13,844 nt of DNA from Candidatus Hydrogenedentota bacterium (GTDB lineage: Bacteria; Hydrogenedentota; Hydrogenedentia; Hydrogenedentales; GCA-2746185): contig JASJYE010000023.1 of NCBI GenBank assembly GCA_030123645.1, positions 1 through 13,844 on the forward strand, written 5' to 3'. Under the pieces are notes generated by a model. The model was not told where the DNA came from and did no database searches. It saw only the letters and a list, made by a program, of their open reading frames with translations. Position numbers and translations under genes: made by a program. This document shows positions 1-7,427 of this stretch, in pieces (position 1 is the stretch's first letter; every line of letters starts with the position of its first letter).

Positions 1-46
1 CAAACAACTTACGCGGCGAATCACTAATGGGCTGTGAGCTATCCGG

Positions 47-58
47 GTTAGCGCTAAC
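47..58. promoter_or_regulatory. LacI/GalR-type operator-like palindrome
   Basis: The 12-base sequence GTTAGCGCTAAC is a perfect palindrome with a central CG. This is the typical form of operators bound by LacI/GalR-family repressors. No gene of that family lies in the window, and the gene it would control is not clear: it may lie to the left of the window, or it may be part of the long leader region before position 335. The palindrome is seen directly; the family assignment is inferred from form alone. Confidence 0.35.
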
Positions 59-77
59 AGTCTGTCGGACTTTGTTT

Positions 78-148
78 GTAAGTCCTTTGTTTTCAATACT
101 ATAACGTGTTCACGTAGAAAAATAGAGCATTGATACATAAGGACTTAC
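78..148. repeat. Nested inverted repeat in an AT-rich stretch
   Basis: GTAAGTCCTT at 78-87 is the exact reverse complement of AAGGACTTAC at 139-148. Between them, ACGTG at 104-108 and CACGT at 111-115 form a second dyad with nearly the same centre (about 110 against 113). The stretch is clearly richer in A and T than the rest of the window. It could be a small palindromic element or a pair of regulator sites. No protein-coding gene is seen between 1 and 335. Confidence 0.4.
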
Positions 149-204
149 GGCGATGGGTGCCCCGAAGTCTTGCAAACTGCTGGCCCGCCAAAGAATGGAC
201 AGAA

Positions 205-235
205 GTGTCTCTAATTGAGACACTAGTTGAGACAC
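205..235. promoter_or_regulatory. Putative activator (enhancer) site upstream of sigma-54 promoter
   Basis: GTGTCTC at 205-211 and GAGACAC at 217-223 form a perfect 7-bp dyad around a 5-bp spacer. A second copy of GAGACAC follows at 229-235, one 12-bp step on. The dyad is centred about 120 bp upstream of the start point predicted from the sigma-54 promoter at 309-325, a normal distance for a bacterial enhancer-binding protein. The repeats are seen directly; their role as the activator site is inferred from position and symmetry. Confidence 0.6.
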
Positions 236-308
236 CTAGCGGCAGGGCGCCTAAGCGATTCTAGGCTTAAGTCGTTGTATATGTCGAGGTTGGCGAGGGG
301 CTGATTCC

Positions 309-325
309 TGGCACGCGAGTTGCTT
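309..325 (+). promoter_or_regulatory. Sigma-54 (RpoN) -24/-12 promoter
   Basis: TGGCACG at 309-315 and TTGCTT at 320-325 match the RpoN consensus TGGCACG-N4-TTGCW without a mismatch. The invariant GG (310-311) and GC (322-323) are separated by the required 10 bp. Transcription would start near 335. It therefore rules out translation from the in-frame TTG at 320 and supports a start at 371 for the downstream small gene. It is the only perfect site of this kind I noticed on either strand. Confidence 0.8.
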
Positions 326-370
326 CCAGAAAAGCTGAATGGACAGCACAAACTCATGGAGGATATGGAG

Positions 371-553
371 ATGAGATACGGAGGCGATTACGACGACGCG
401 GTTAGTGTTATCGATGTTTGGCTGCAGGAGCACCCTGAGAGAAGACCGTGGGAGCGTGAGGAGTTCGATGTGCCGATGGATCGGGAATTGGATCTCGACG
501 GTCTCACACCGCTTAAGAAGCCCGAAAAGTTTTCGCCGTACTCGTACGTCTAG
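371..553 (+). CDS. Small acidic protein of unknown function, sigma-54 driven
   Basis: This 60-residue protein is not recognised. It begins MRYGGDYDDA and ends KFSPYSYV, is rich in Asp, Glu, Arg and Pro, and has no signal peptide, membrane segment or cysteine. The ATG at 371 is chosen because GGAGG at 358-362 lies 8 bases upstream, while the in-frame ATGs at 356 and 365 lack a properly spaced site. All three lie downstream of the transcription start predicted near 335. The stop TAG (551-553) overlaps the stop of the converging oxoprolinase gene within one CTAG. A perfect sigma-54 promoter plus a good ribosome site argue that it is a real gene, probably induced under particular conditions. Homologs were not checked. 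Confidence 0.6.
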   Translation: MRYGGDYDDAVSVIDVWLQEHPERRPWEREEFDVPMDRELDLDGLTPLKKPEKFSPYSYV

Positions 554-3500
554 CTCAGTTCCGTGTCCTCGTGGTTGCCGTATCCGCCTCCGCCAGGCGT
601 CTCGATGATGACCACGTCGCCTGCGCGGACCTCGAGGCGAGTATGGGCGTCCAACTTCTGCATTACGCCGTCCCGGCGCAGCCAGTTCTGTCCCGGCTGT
701 CCCGGCTCGCCCCCGTTGACACCGTAGGGCCGGGTCGTCCGTCGCCCGGAGAGAATTCCGAGGGACATTTCCTCTAAGAATTCCAGAGCGCGGGTAACCC
801 CGTCGCCCCCGTGCCGGCGTCCGCCGCCGCCGCTGCCCCTGCGTATGGAGAATTCCCGGAGCACGACAGGATATCGGCGTTCGAGGACCTCCGGATCGGT
901 GATTCGCGTGTTGGTCATGTGTGTATGAACGGCGGAGGCGCCGTCGAAGTCCGGGCCAGCACCCGCGCCGCCGCAGATGGTCTCGTAGTAAGCCCAGTCG
1001 CCGGTGCCGAAGGTGAGGTTGTTCATCGTGCCCTGGCCGCCCGCCAGCGCGCCGAGCGCCTTGAAGACCACATCTACGACGCGCATTGACGTCTCGACGT
1101 TGCCCCCGACGACCGCGGCCGGGTATGCGGGGGACAAGAGACTTCCCTCGGGGATTCGCAACTCGATGGGGTCCAGGCATCCACCGTTTAGCGGAATGGC
1201 GCGGCCGACGAGCACGCGGAAACAATAAAGGACGGCTGCAATGACGACCGCGCGCGGCGCGTTCAAGTTGCCGTCCAATTGCATGTCTGTGCCATCGAAA
1301 TCTACGACCGCGCGCGATCCTTCGATAGTAATTTTGCAGGCGATTCGCGCGCCCGAATCCAAGTGATCCTCCGCGGTGTAGACCCCGTCGGGGATTGCTT
1401 CGAGCGTCTCTTGCATGGCGAGCGCAGCGTTTCGCCGGACGTGGCCCATGTAGGCCTTCACGACATCCACGCCGTATCGCGCGCACAACTCGCCTAGCAA
1501 TCGTGCGCCCGAGGCGTTCGCTGCGACCTGTGCCCGCAGATCGCTCAGCCGTTCTTCGATGTTCCGCGCCGGGTACGGGCCTTGCGTGAGCAGGGCCACG
1601 GTTTCGTCCTCGTGAAACTGCCCCTCCGACACGAGGCAGAAGTCATGAATCAGCACGCCTTCCTCGTCGATGGACTTGGAAAAGGGGTCCATGGAACCGG
1701 GCGCTACGCCGCCAATATCGGCGTGATGCCCGCGGTTCGCGACGAAGAAGACCCGGCGATCTTCGTCGTCGAAGACCGGCGACACGACGGTGAGGTCGGG
1801 CAAATGCGAGCCCCCGTGATAGGGGTCGTTGGTCAGGTAGACGTCGCCCGGCTGCATCTCCTTGCCACGCTCGGCCAAAATCGCGCGTACACTTTCGGAC
1901 ATTGCGCCGAGATGGACGGGAATGTGCGGGGCGTTCGCGATAAGCTCTCCGTTCTCAGAGAAAATTGCGCAGGAAAAATCCAGGCGCTCTTTGATATTCA
2001 CCGAATGGCTCACCCGCTCGAGCGTCTCGCCCATCTGCGTGGCGACGGACATAAACAGATTGTTGAACAGTTCAAGCATGACCGGGTCGCTTTCCGTCGA
2101 AATGCGCGGCGCCTCTTCGGCGTGGACGTGGCGTAACAGGAGATGGCCCCGGCTATTCAATTCGGCTTTCCAACCAGGATCGATGACGATGGTCGATACG
2201 TCTTCGATGACCATCGCCGGTCCTTCCAGGCGATGGCCGGGTTCGAGATCGCGACGCCGATACACGGGAGTCGACGTGGGTAGGGGACGGCCATCCGGGC
2301 CGTCGAAATAGACGGTTACATGGTCGATCGCCAAATCGTCCGGCACCTTCGCATCCACGAGGGGCCGCTCGGTTTCGTCCGGCTTAGCGCTGCGGCCGAT
2401 GGATTCGACGCGTACGTTTACGACCTCTATCGGATGGCCGGCCTTGACGAAACCGTATAGCGCGCTATGACGAGACTCGAAGGCCCGACGCAGATCCTCG
2501 CCGGATTTGACGACGACATTGAGGTACGCGTCGACACCCATGTAACGAAGGTCGACGGAGCGAATGTGCGCGATTTCATCCTCGGTAAAGCCTTCCTCGA
2601 GCAAGGCAACGGCGCCTTTCGATTCGAGTGCCTCGAAGCGTTGAGAGAATGCTGCTGCCGGGTCGCGGCCGAGTTCTTGCAGGACGGCTTCGACGCCGGT
2701 GTGAATGCCGTCAGCGAGGCCCATTCCATAGGCGCTGAGAACGCCGGCGAAAGGGTGGAGCAGGATGGTTTTCATGCCCAAGGTCTCGGCGATGGCGCAG
2801 GCGTGCTGCGCCGCAGCGCCACCGAAGCAGACAAGGGCGTATTCCTGAACGTCGTAGCCTTTCGCGACGCTGATTTCCTTGATGGGCTTCGCCATGTTCT
2901 CGTTCGCAATTCGGACGAAGCCCGCGGCGACTTCCTCGACGGTCATGGCTTTGCCTGTCGCGCGCTCGACCTCGGACCCGAGTGATTCGAGGCGGGCGTG
3001 GGACGCTTGGGCGTCGAGCGGCTCGGCGGCGTCCGGCCCGAAACACGCGGGAAAATGCGTTGGTTGGATACGGCCGAGCACGAGATTCGCGTCGGTGACT
3101 GCGGCAGGCCCGCCGAGCCGGTAGCACGCCGGCCCGGGACAGGCCCCGGCGCTCTCCGGCCCGACGACGAAACGGCCGCTCTCAAACTTGAGGAGCGAGC
3201 CGCCGCCGGCTGCGACGGTCTGGATGGCCATCATCGGGGCTTTGAGGCGCACGCCTGCGATCTGCGTCTCGAACACGCGTTCGTAGCGGCCGTCGAAGCG
3301 GCTGACGTCGGTCGAGGTGCCGCCCATGTCGAAGCCGATCACTTTTTCGAGGCCGGCCAGCGCGGACACGTGTGCGTGCGCCACGACCCCCGCGGCCGGG
3401 CCCGACAAGACAGCGTTTTTCCCGCTGAAGCGCTCCGCATCCGTCAGGCCGCCATTGGACTGCATGAAACGCAGGCCGACCTCGGCACCCAACTCGTTTC

Positions 3501-4224
3501 GTAATCCTTCGACATAGTCCCTCAGGAGCGGCGTGAGGTAGGCGTCCGCGGCGGTAGTGTCGCCTCGTCCGACGGCCTTGATTTCGCGGGCCACCTCGTG
3601 GCTCAGGCTCACCTGGGCGAAGCCCATCTCTCGCGCGATCTCGCCTGCCCGGATCTCGTGCTGGGGATAGGCGAAACTGTGCAGGAACAACACGGCGATG
3701 GATTCGATGCCCTCGTCCTTGAATCGGGACAGGGCTCTACTTAGTTCTTCCTCGTCGAGGGCGGTGCGGACCGTGCCATCGGCCAATATGCGCTCAGGGA
3801 CTTCCGCAATCCGGGCCGCCAGCGATTCCGGCTTGCGAATTTCGAGCGCAAAAATATCAGGACGGTCCTGATAGCCGATCTCGAGCAAGTCGCCGAAGCC
3901 CTGGGTCGTGAGGAGCCCTACACGGGCCCCCTTACGTTCGAGCAGGGCGTTCGTGGCCAGGGTCGTGCCCATCTTGATCCATGCGATGCGATCCGTTGGC
4001 ACCGCCTCACCCGGCGCCACTCCGAGCACCCTTCGGACCCCTTCGAGCGCCGCGTCGGAGTACTGTTCCGGGTTCTCGCTAAGCAGCTTCCGAACGTGGA
4101 TGGTCCCCGCAGGGTCCTTCGCGACGACGTCAGTAAACGTCCCGCCCCGATCGATCCAGAACTCCCAGCGGCCCGGGGAAGTTACCTGGTCGTCAATGCC
4201 CTCTCGTCTTTGGTCTTGTCCCAT
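550..4224 (-). CDS. 5-oxoprolinase, ATP-hydrolysing (HyuA-HyuB fusion)
   Basis: The protein has about 1224 residues, close to the usual length of single-chain 5-oxoprolinases (about 1200-1290). This enzyme opens 5-oxo-L-proline to L-glutamate using ATP, in the cytoplasm. The N-terminal hydantoinase A/oxoprolinase half (about residues 20-700) opens with the family signature WIDRGGTFTDVV at 23-34 and carries an internal FDMGGTSTDVSRF phosphate-binding-like motif. The hydantoinase B half starts near residue 715 (PVMLELFNNLFMSVATQMGE) and carries YLTNDPYHGGSHLPD and ends with a Gly-rich TPGGGGYGN. The start at 4224 gives a normal N-terminus; the frame stays open to 4467 only because it reads through the hairpin repeat at 4236-4315. 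A purine-rich GAGGGGAG lies directly before the ATG, closer than ideal. Related acetone carboxylases and N-methylhydantoinases are usually split, so oxoprolinase is preferred. It is divergent from the hydrolase at 4427. Confidence 0.9.
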   Translation of the reverse strand: MGQDQRREGIDDQVTSPGRWEFWIDRGGTFTDVVAKDPAGTIHVRKLLSENPEQYSDAALEGVRRVLGVAPGEAVPTDRIAWIKMGTTLATNALLERKGARVGLLTTQGFGDLLEIGYQDRPDIFALEIRKPESLAARIAEVPERILADGTVRTALDEEELSRALSRFKDEGIESIAVLFLHSFAYPQHEIRAGEIAREMGFAQVSLSHEVAREIKAVGRGDTTAADAYLTPLLRDYVEGLRNELGAEVGLRFMQSNGGLTDAERFSGKNAVLSGPAAGVVAHAHVSALAGLEKVIGFDMGGTSTDVSRFDGRYERVFETQIAGVRLKAPMMAIQTVAAGGGSLLKFESGRFVVGPESAGACPGPACYRLGGPAAVTDANLVLGRIQPTHFPACFGPDAAEPLDAQASHARLESLGSEVERATGKAMTVEEVAAGFVRIANENMAKPIKEISVAKGYDVQEYALVCFGGAAAQHACAIAETLGMKTILLHPFAGVLSAYGMGLADGIHTGVEAVLQELGRDPAAAFSQRFEALESKGAVALLEEGFTEDEIAHIRSVDLRYMGVDAYLNVVVKSGEDLRRAFESRHSALYGFVKAGHPIEVVNVRVESIGRSAKPDETERPLVDAKVPDDLAIDHVTVYFDGPDGRPLPTSTPVYRRRDLEPGHRLEGPAMVIEDVSTIVIDPGWKAELNSRGHLLLRHVHAEEAPRISTESDPVMLELFNNLFMSVATQMGETLERVSHSVNIKERLDFSCAIFSENGELIANAPHIPVHLGAMSESVRAILAERGKEMQPGDVYLTNDPYHGGSHLPDLTVVSPVFDDEDRRVFFVANRGHHADIGGVAPGSMDPFSKSIDEEGVLIHDFCLVSEGQFHEDETVALLTQGPYPARNIEERLSDLRAQVAANASGARLLGELCARYGVDVVKAYMGHVRRNAALAMQETLEAIPDGVYTAEDHLDSGARIACKITIEGSRAVVDFDGTDMQLDGNLNAPRAVVIAAVLYCFRVLVGRAIPLNGGCLDPIELRIPEGSLLSPAYPAAVVGGNVETSMRVVDVVFKALGALAGGQGTMNNLTFGTGDWAYYETICGGAGAGPDFDGASAVHTHMTNTRITDPEVLERRYPVVLREFSIRRGSGGGGRRHGGDGVTRALEFLEEMSLGILSGRRTTRPYGVNGGEPGQPGQNWLRRDGVMQKLDAHTRLEVRAGDVVIIETPGGGGYGNHEDTELS

Positions 4225-4235
4225 CTCCCCTCGCA

Positions 4236-4315
4236 GGGTGCCACCGCCAAACTCGTTTGGGGGTGTACAGTTAGCCATTCTACCGCACCCCCAAACGAGT
4301 TTGGCGGTGGCACCC
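4236..4315. repeat. 80-bp palindromic repeat, copy A (core only)
   Basis: Two 30-bp arms (4236-4265 and 4286-4315) are perfect reverse complements around a 20-bp loop. Each arm starts or ends with GGGTGCCACC/GGTGGCACCC and contains an inner CCAAACTCGTTTGG dyad. The transcript of either strand would fold into a very stable hairpin. It sits between two divergent genes and lacks the outer terminal repeats found around the same core in the copies at 5306, 8994 and 9823. It could act as an RNA processing or insulation element; no T-tract follows, so a classical terminator is less likely. Confidence 0.9.
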
Positions 4316-4426
4316 GAAGCGCCCAGTCTAGCATGCGCGCACTCTACGGAGAACGCTTGCGCGGGCGGTTTTCCGTAGGCACAATGGCGTGGATCGCGAA
4401 ATGATACGACACTCAGAGGGAATCCC

Positions 4427-5308
4427 ATGAAATTGATGAAGAGCTTAGTCATTATCGCCACGATCATCGCCGTGGCCCCGCTCGCTTCGGTTTACGCCGA
4501 AGACGCCTTTACCATTAGCACGGACCAAATCTACGGACATAAGGCCGGGATGGCGTTGACCTTCGATGTCATCCGACCCACGGAAAATGCGAACGGCGTC
4601 GGGCTGTTGTACATGGTCAGCGGCGGCTGGGTCTCGAGATACTTCGACCTCGAGCGCGCCATGTCCGATTCGGGGAACCAGCGGGGGCGGTTCTCGAGTC
4701 TTGTCGATAGGGGCTATACGCTCTTCATGGTCCGCCACGGCAGCAGCCCGTACTTCAAGGTGCCGGATGCAGTTAAGGACGTGCGCCGGGCCCTTCGCTA
4801 CATTCGCTACCACGCTGCCGACTTCGGCGTCGATCCGGAACGTCTGGGGGTCTTCGGCGGAAGCGCCGGCGGGCATCTCTCGTTGATGCTTGGGACGACT
4901 TCGGACAACGGCGATAGCGACTCGAAGGATCCCATCAGCCGGACTCCGGCGAGAGTGGCGGCGGTCGTGGCGTACTTCCCGCCGGTGGATCTGCGAAAAA
5001 GCGTGGGCCCGAGTGACCGCTTCCCGGCGCTCGATTTCGACCCGGACCTGGCGGCCTCCATCTCCCCCATCCTGCATGTGACGGCAGACGATCCTCCGAC
5101 ACTGCTGGTGCACGGAGACAAAGACACGCTCGTGCCGCTTAGCAACAGTGAGCGCATCCACGCTGCCTTTGAAGCCGTGAACGTGGTCTCGCATCTTATC
5201 GTTCTTGAGGGCGCCGGTCACGGCTTCCGGGGCGAACACGGCAGCCAAGCCGCGGCGGCATTGACGGATTGGTTCGATCGGTATCTGCTACGTCAGAGCA
5301 CCGAATAG
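4427..5308 (+). CDS. Secreted alpha/beta hydrolase (BD-FAE/acetyl esterase-like)
   Basis: This is a 293-residue alpha/beta hydrolase, probably a carbohydrate or carboxyl ester esterase exported from the cytoplasm. Residues 1-24 form a Sec signal peptide with a VYA|ED cleavage site. An oxyanion-hole region SGGWVS lies at 65-70, where family members usually have HGGG/AW. The nucleophile elbow is GGSAGG with Ser146, the acid is Asp233 in HGDKDTLVP, and the base is His265 in GAGHGF, so the triad is complete. The layout resembles the BD-FAE and prolyl-oligopeptidase-like groups; the substrate cannot be read from sequence. The start is supported by GAGGGA a few bases upstream. The stop codon TAG at 5306-5308 coincides with the left edge of a miniature element. 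Repeats of one family lie on both sides of the gene. Confidence 0.88.
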   Translation: MKLMKSLVIIATIIAVAPLASVYAEDAFTISTDQIYGHKAGMALTFDVIRPTENANGVGLLYMVSGGWVSRYFDLERAMSDSGNQRGRFSSLVDRGYTLFMVRHGSSPYFKVPDAVKDVRRALRYIRYHAADFGVDPERLGVFGGSAGGHLSLMLGTTSDNGDSDSKDPISRTPARVAAVVAYFPPVDLRKSVGPSDRFPALDFDPDLAASISPILHVTADDPPTLLVHGDKDTLVPLSNSERIHAAFEAVNVVSHLIVLEGAGHGFRGEHGSQAAAALTDWFDRYLLRQSTE

Positions 5309-5551
5309 AGCACCTTAAGTTTATACAGGTCTCTTTGCCGCTACTGCGTAGTCGGCCGTCAAAAGGGTGCCAATACGAGACCGGACCTTCCGGCGCCAAA
5401 CTTGTTTGGGGGTGCGCTCGAAGCTATCACCATACACCCCCAAGCGGTGCTTGGCGGTGGCACCCGTGACTTCCTTTTCCTTGCCGGCCTTGTGCCCGAA
5501 TGTCCGGTCTCGTACCGCACGAAACGTATTACCTGAAGGTAAAGCGCTCTA
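5306..5551. mobile_element. Miniature inverted-repeat element, copy B
   Basis: The left end TAGAGCACCTTAAGTTTATA (from 5306) is matched, inverted, by the right end CTTTAC..AAAGCGCTCTA ending at 5551. Both ends carry a TA dinucleotide, which suggests a TA target duplication as for IS630/Tc1-mariner-derived MITEs. The palindromic core lies at about 5385-5465, with its left arm degenerate at the outer end. An extra inverted pair, TACGAGACCGGAC near 5373-5385 and GTCCGGTCTCGTA at 5502-5514, strengthens the long stem. There is no reading frame for a transposase. The TA plus the first element base G form the stop codon of the preceding hydrolase gene. Confidence 0.75.
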
Positions 5552-5586
5552 GAGGTGGGGTCGAAGCGGCGGGGCGTTCTCGGCGG

Positions 5587-6057
5587 TTACATTCCGAGCG
5601 TCGCTTCCAGTTCGGACAGGAAGGTCTGAAGCCGCCGCTGGTTCTTCTCGTCGATGCTTATGAATTCGGCGCCCGTGGCATAACCGCCTTTGGCTTCCTT
5701 GTATTTGGACCAGCGGACTTCGGCTTGGGCCTCGATCGTCGAGCCGTCATAGATCTTAACGCCCACCTTGAACTGTGAGCCGGGTTTCAATTCATACTTC
5801 GTAAATAGGAATACGCCCCCCTGGCTCAGATCCAATACGCGCCCTCGAATAGAGTGCGATTCCGTTGTCGTATAGTCGGAGTTGCCGGGCGAATGCGAGA
5901 CCTCCACTTCGAGCACGGCTTTGCATGTATGGCGTATCGCCTGCCGCAATTTTCGTTCGCGCACGAGTTGAGCCGGTTTGACTCCGGTCTTTTTCTCGAT
6001 AAGCTCGGCCAGCTCGCGGTCGGCCTGCCGCCGGATTACTGAGCGCCGCTCGTCCAT
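5587..6057 (-). CDS. PilZ-domain protein, probable c-di-GMP receptor
   Basis: The 156-residue protein has a charged helical N-terminus (about residues 1-35) followed by a PilZ domain. The domain shows RQAIRH, which fits the RxxxR c-di-GMP-binding arm, and then LDLSQGG, which fits the (D/N)xSxxG motif on the first strands. Near the end, TGAEFISI matches the conserved G.EF strand. Both ligand motifs are intact, so it can be expected to bind c-di-GMP; the output is unknown but could be surface polysaccharide or motility control. The ATG at 6057 is chosen over one 45 bases upstream because GGGGGGG lies a few bases before it. It is divergent from the epimerase gene at 6333. Confidence 0.85.
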   Translation of the reverse strand: MDERRSVIRRQADRELAELIEKKTGVKPAQLVRERKLRQAIRHTCKAVLEVEVSHSPGNSDYTTTESHSIRGRVLDLSQGGVFLFTKYELKPGSQFKVGVKIYDGSTIEAQAEVRWSKYKEAKGGYATGAEFISIDEKNQRRLQTFLSELEATLGM

Positions 6058-6274
6058 AATCCGCCCCCCCTTTGCGATTGCTCTTTCGAAGCCACCCCGC
6101 ACCAGTCAGTATAGACGAAAGCGTGGCCCAGGCGCGACAGCAATCAATCGAGCCACACCAATAGTACATCGATTCCCTAAATCATTGCCTTTTTCCCCTT
6201 CGTTCCCAAAGAATCCGGCGCCTATCCGCATGTTCCACGGCCGGTCACAGGAAACGGCCGCGTCTCGCAGTTCC

Positions 6275-6304
6275 TTGTGCGCGTGGCGTCGATTCGACCA
6301 TAAT
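6275..6304 (+). promoter_or_regulatory. Candidate sigma-70-type promoter for the epimerase gene
   Basis: TTGTGC at 6275-6280 and CATAAT at 6299-6304 are separated by 18 bp. Transcription would start near 6311, which would exclude the ATG at 6303 and fits the GTG start at 6333. The rest of the 275-bp gap between the divergent PilZ and epimerase genes shows nothing else I can support. The match is moderate and the sigma-factor preferences of this organism are unknown. Confidence 0.35.
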
Positions 6305-6332
6305 GCGTCTGAGGCGTCACGGGGGATGTCGA

Positions 6333-7397
6333 GTGGAAAGCGTTCTGGTCACGGGTGGAGCGGGCTTTGTGGGCTCCGGACTCGCCCTTCGCATAAAGAG
6401 AGAGCATCCCAAGACCCGTGTCATCGCGCTCGATAACCTCAAACGCCGCGGCTCGGAGTTGAACCTGCCGAGGCTTCGGGAGGCCGGGGTCGATTTCGTG
6501 CACGGCGACATCCGCAATCCCGAGGATCTCGAAGGGGCCGGCGGCGTCGATCTGACCCTCGAATGCAGTGCGGAGCCGTCCGTGCTTGCCGGCTACGGCG
6601 CTTCGCCGGGCTACGTGATCGACACGAACCTGGGCGGAACCATCAATTGCCTTGAACTCGCCCGCAAGTGCAAGGCCGCGGTGCTCTTTCTTTCAACGAG
6701 CCGCGTGTATCCCACAAGGACCCTGAATGAACTGAACTTCGTGGAGGAGGACTGCCGGTTTTCCCTTAGCGCCGAGCAGACCGTGGCCGGTGTTTCTGAC
6801 AAGGGCATCTCAGAGGGCTTCCCGCTTGTCGGAGCCAGGTCGTTGTATGGGGCGACGAAACTATGTTCGGAACTGATCCTGGAGGAGTACCGGGACGCCT
6901 ATGGATTGACGGGCCTGGTAAACCGTTGCGCTGTGATCGCTGGTCCGTGGCAGATGGGCAAGGTGGACCAGGGCGTTGTGGCCTTATGGGCCGCGCGGCA
7001 CGTCTACGGCGGAGCGTTGAGCTACATTGGCTACGGCGGCGCGGGCAAGCAAGTGCGCGACCTACTGCACATCGACGATCTCCTCGACCTTCTCCTCTAC
7101 CAGATGGGTCATCTCGATGAACTCGACGGGGAGACATTCAACGTAGGCGGGGGACCGGGCATCAGCACGTCGCTTTGCGAACTTACGGAGCTTTGCCGGG
7201 AGATCAGCGGCAACACGATCGAGATCGGGAGCGAGCCCGAGAACCGGCCGGGCGACATTCGCCTGTACATTACGGAAAATGCACACGTCACTGAGCGCAC
7301 GGGCTGGCGCCCGAAGAAGGATCTTCATACGATTGTCGAGGACACGGTCGCGTGGCTGGAATCCGACGAGGCGCGCCTCAGACCGATCCTTGGATAA
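6333..7397 (+). CDS. NAD-dependent nucleotide-sugar epimerase, CDP-paratose 2-epimerase-like
   Basis: This is an extended short-chain dehydrogenase of about 354 residues. The Rossmann motif TGGAGFVG is at residues 7-14 and the catalytic YGATK has Tyr172 and Lys176. Stretches such as CSAEPSVLAGYG, TNLGGTINCLE, AGPWQMGKVDQG and GKQVRDLLH are typical of the CDP-paratose/CDP-tyvelose 2-epimerase (RfbE) group, which inverts a sugar carbon via an NAD-dependent keto intermediate. No other CDP-paratose pathway genes are in the window, so the substrate may be a different nucleotide sugar. The GTG at 6333 is preferred to the ATG at 6303: GGGGGA lies just upstream of it and it gives the usual short lead into the Rossmann fold. 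The next gene starts 30 bases later and is probably co-transcribed. Confidence 0.85.
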   Translation: MESVLVTGGAGFVGSGLALRIKREHPKTRVIALDNLKRRGSELNLPRLREAGVDFVHGDIRNPEDLEGAGGVDLTLECSAEPSVLAGYGASPGYVIDTNLGGTINCLELARKCKAAVLFLSTSRVYPTRTLNELNFVEEDCRFSLSAEQTVAGVSDKGISEGFPLVGARSLYGATKLCSELILEEYRDAYGLTGLVNRCAVIAGPWQMGKVDQGVVALWAARHVYGGALSYIGYGGAGKQVRDLLHIDDLLDLLLYQMGHLDELDGETFNVGGGPGISTSLCELTELCREISGNTIEIGSEPENRPGDIRLYITENAHVTERTGWRPKKDLHTIVEDTVAWLESDEARLRPILG

Positions 7398-7427
7398 CGC
7401 GATGAACGCGTGAGATAGGGGGAATGT

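Noticed and set aside
320..370. TTG start at 320 or ATG at 356 for the small protein
   Set aside because: The TTG is inside the -12 box of the sigma-54 promoter, upstream of the expected transcript start, and the ATG at 356 has no ribosome site; the ATG at 371 has GGAGG at 8 bases.
251..1486. Long minus-strand open frame of 411 codons
   Set aside because: It overlaps the HyuB part of the oxoprolinase gene in another frame and is extremely rich in Arg with no recognisable motif; it is a shadow typical of GC-rich DNA.
1582..2136. Plus-strand open frame of 184 codons opposite the oxoprolinase
   Set aside because: It is antisense to conserved HyuB sequence, lacks a supported start and shows no domain.
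4225..4467. N-terminal extension of the oxoprolinase to an ATG at 4467
   Set aside because: The extra 81 residues read through the palindromic repeat and into the start of the divergent hydrolase gene, and have no family similarity; the start at 4224 gives the expected N-terminus.
4445..5248. Minus-strand open frame of 267 codons opposite the alpha/beta hydrolase
   Set aside because: The plus strand carries a signal peptide and a full catalytic triad; the antisense frame shows no family features.
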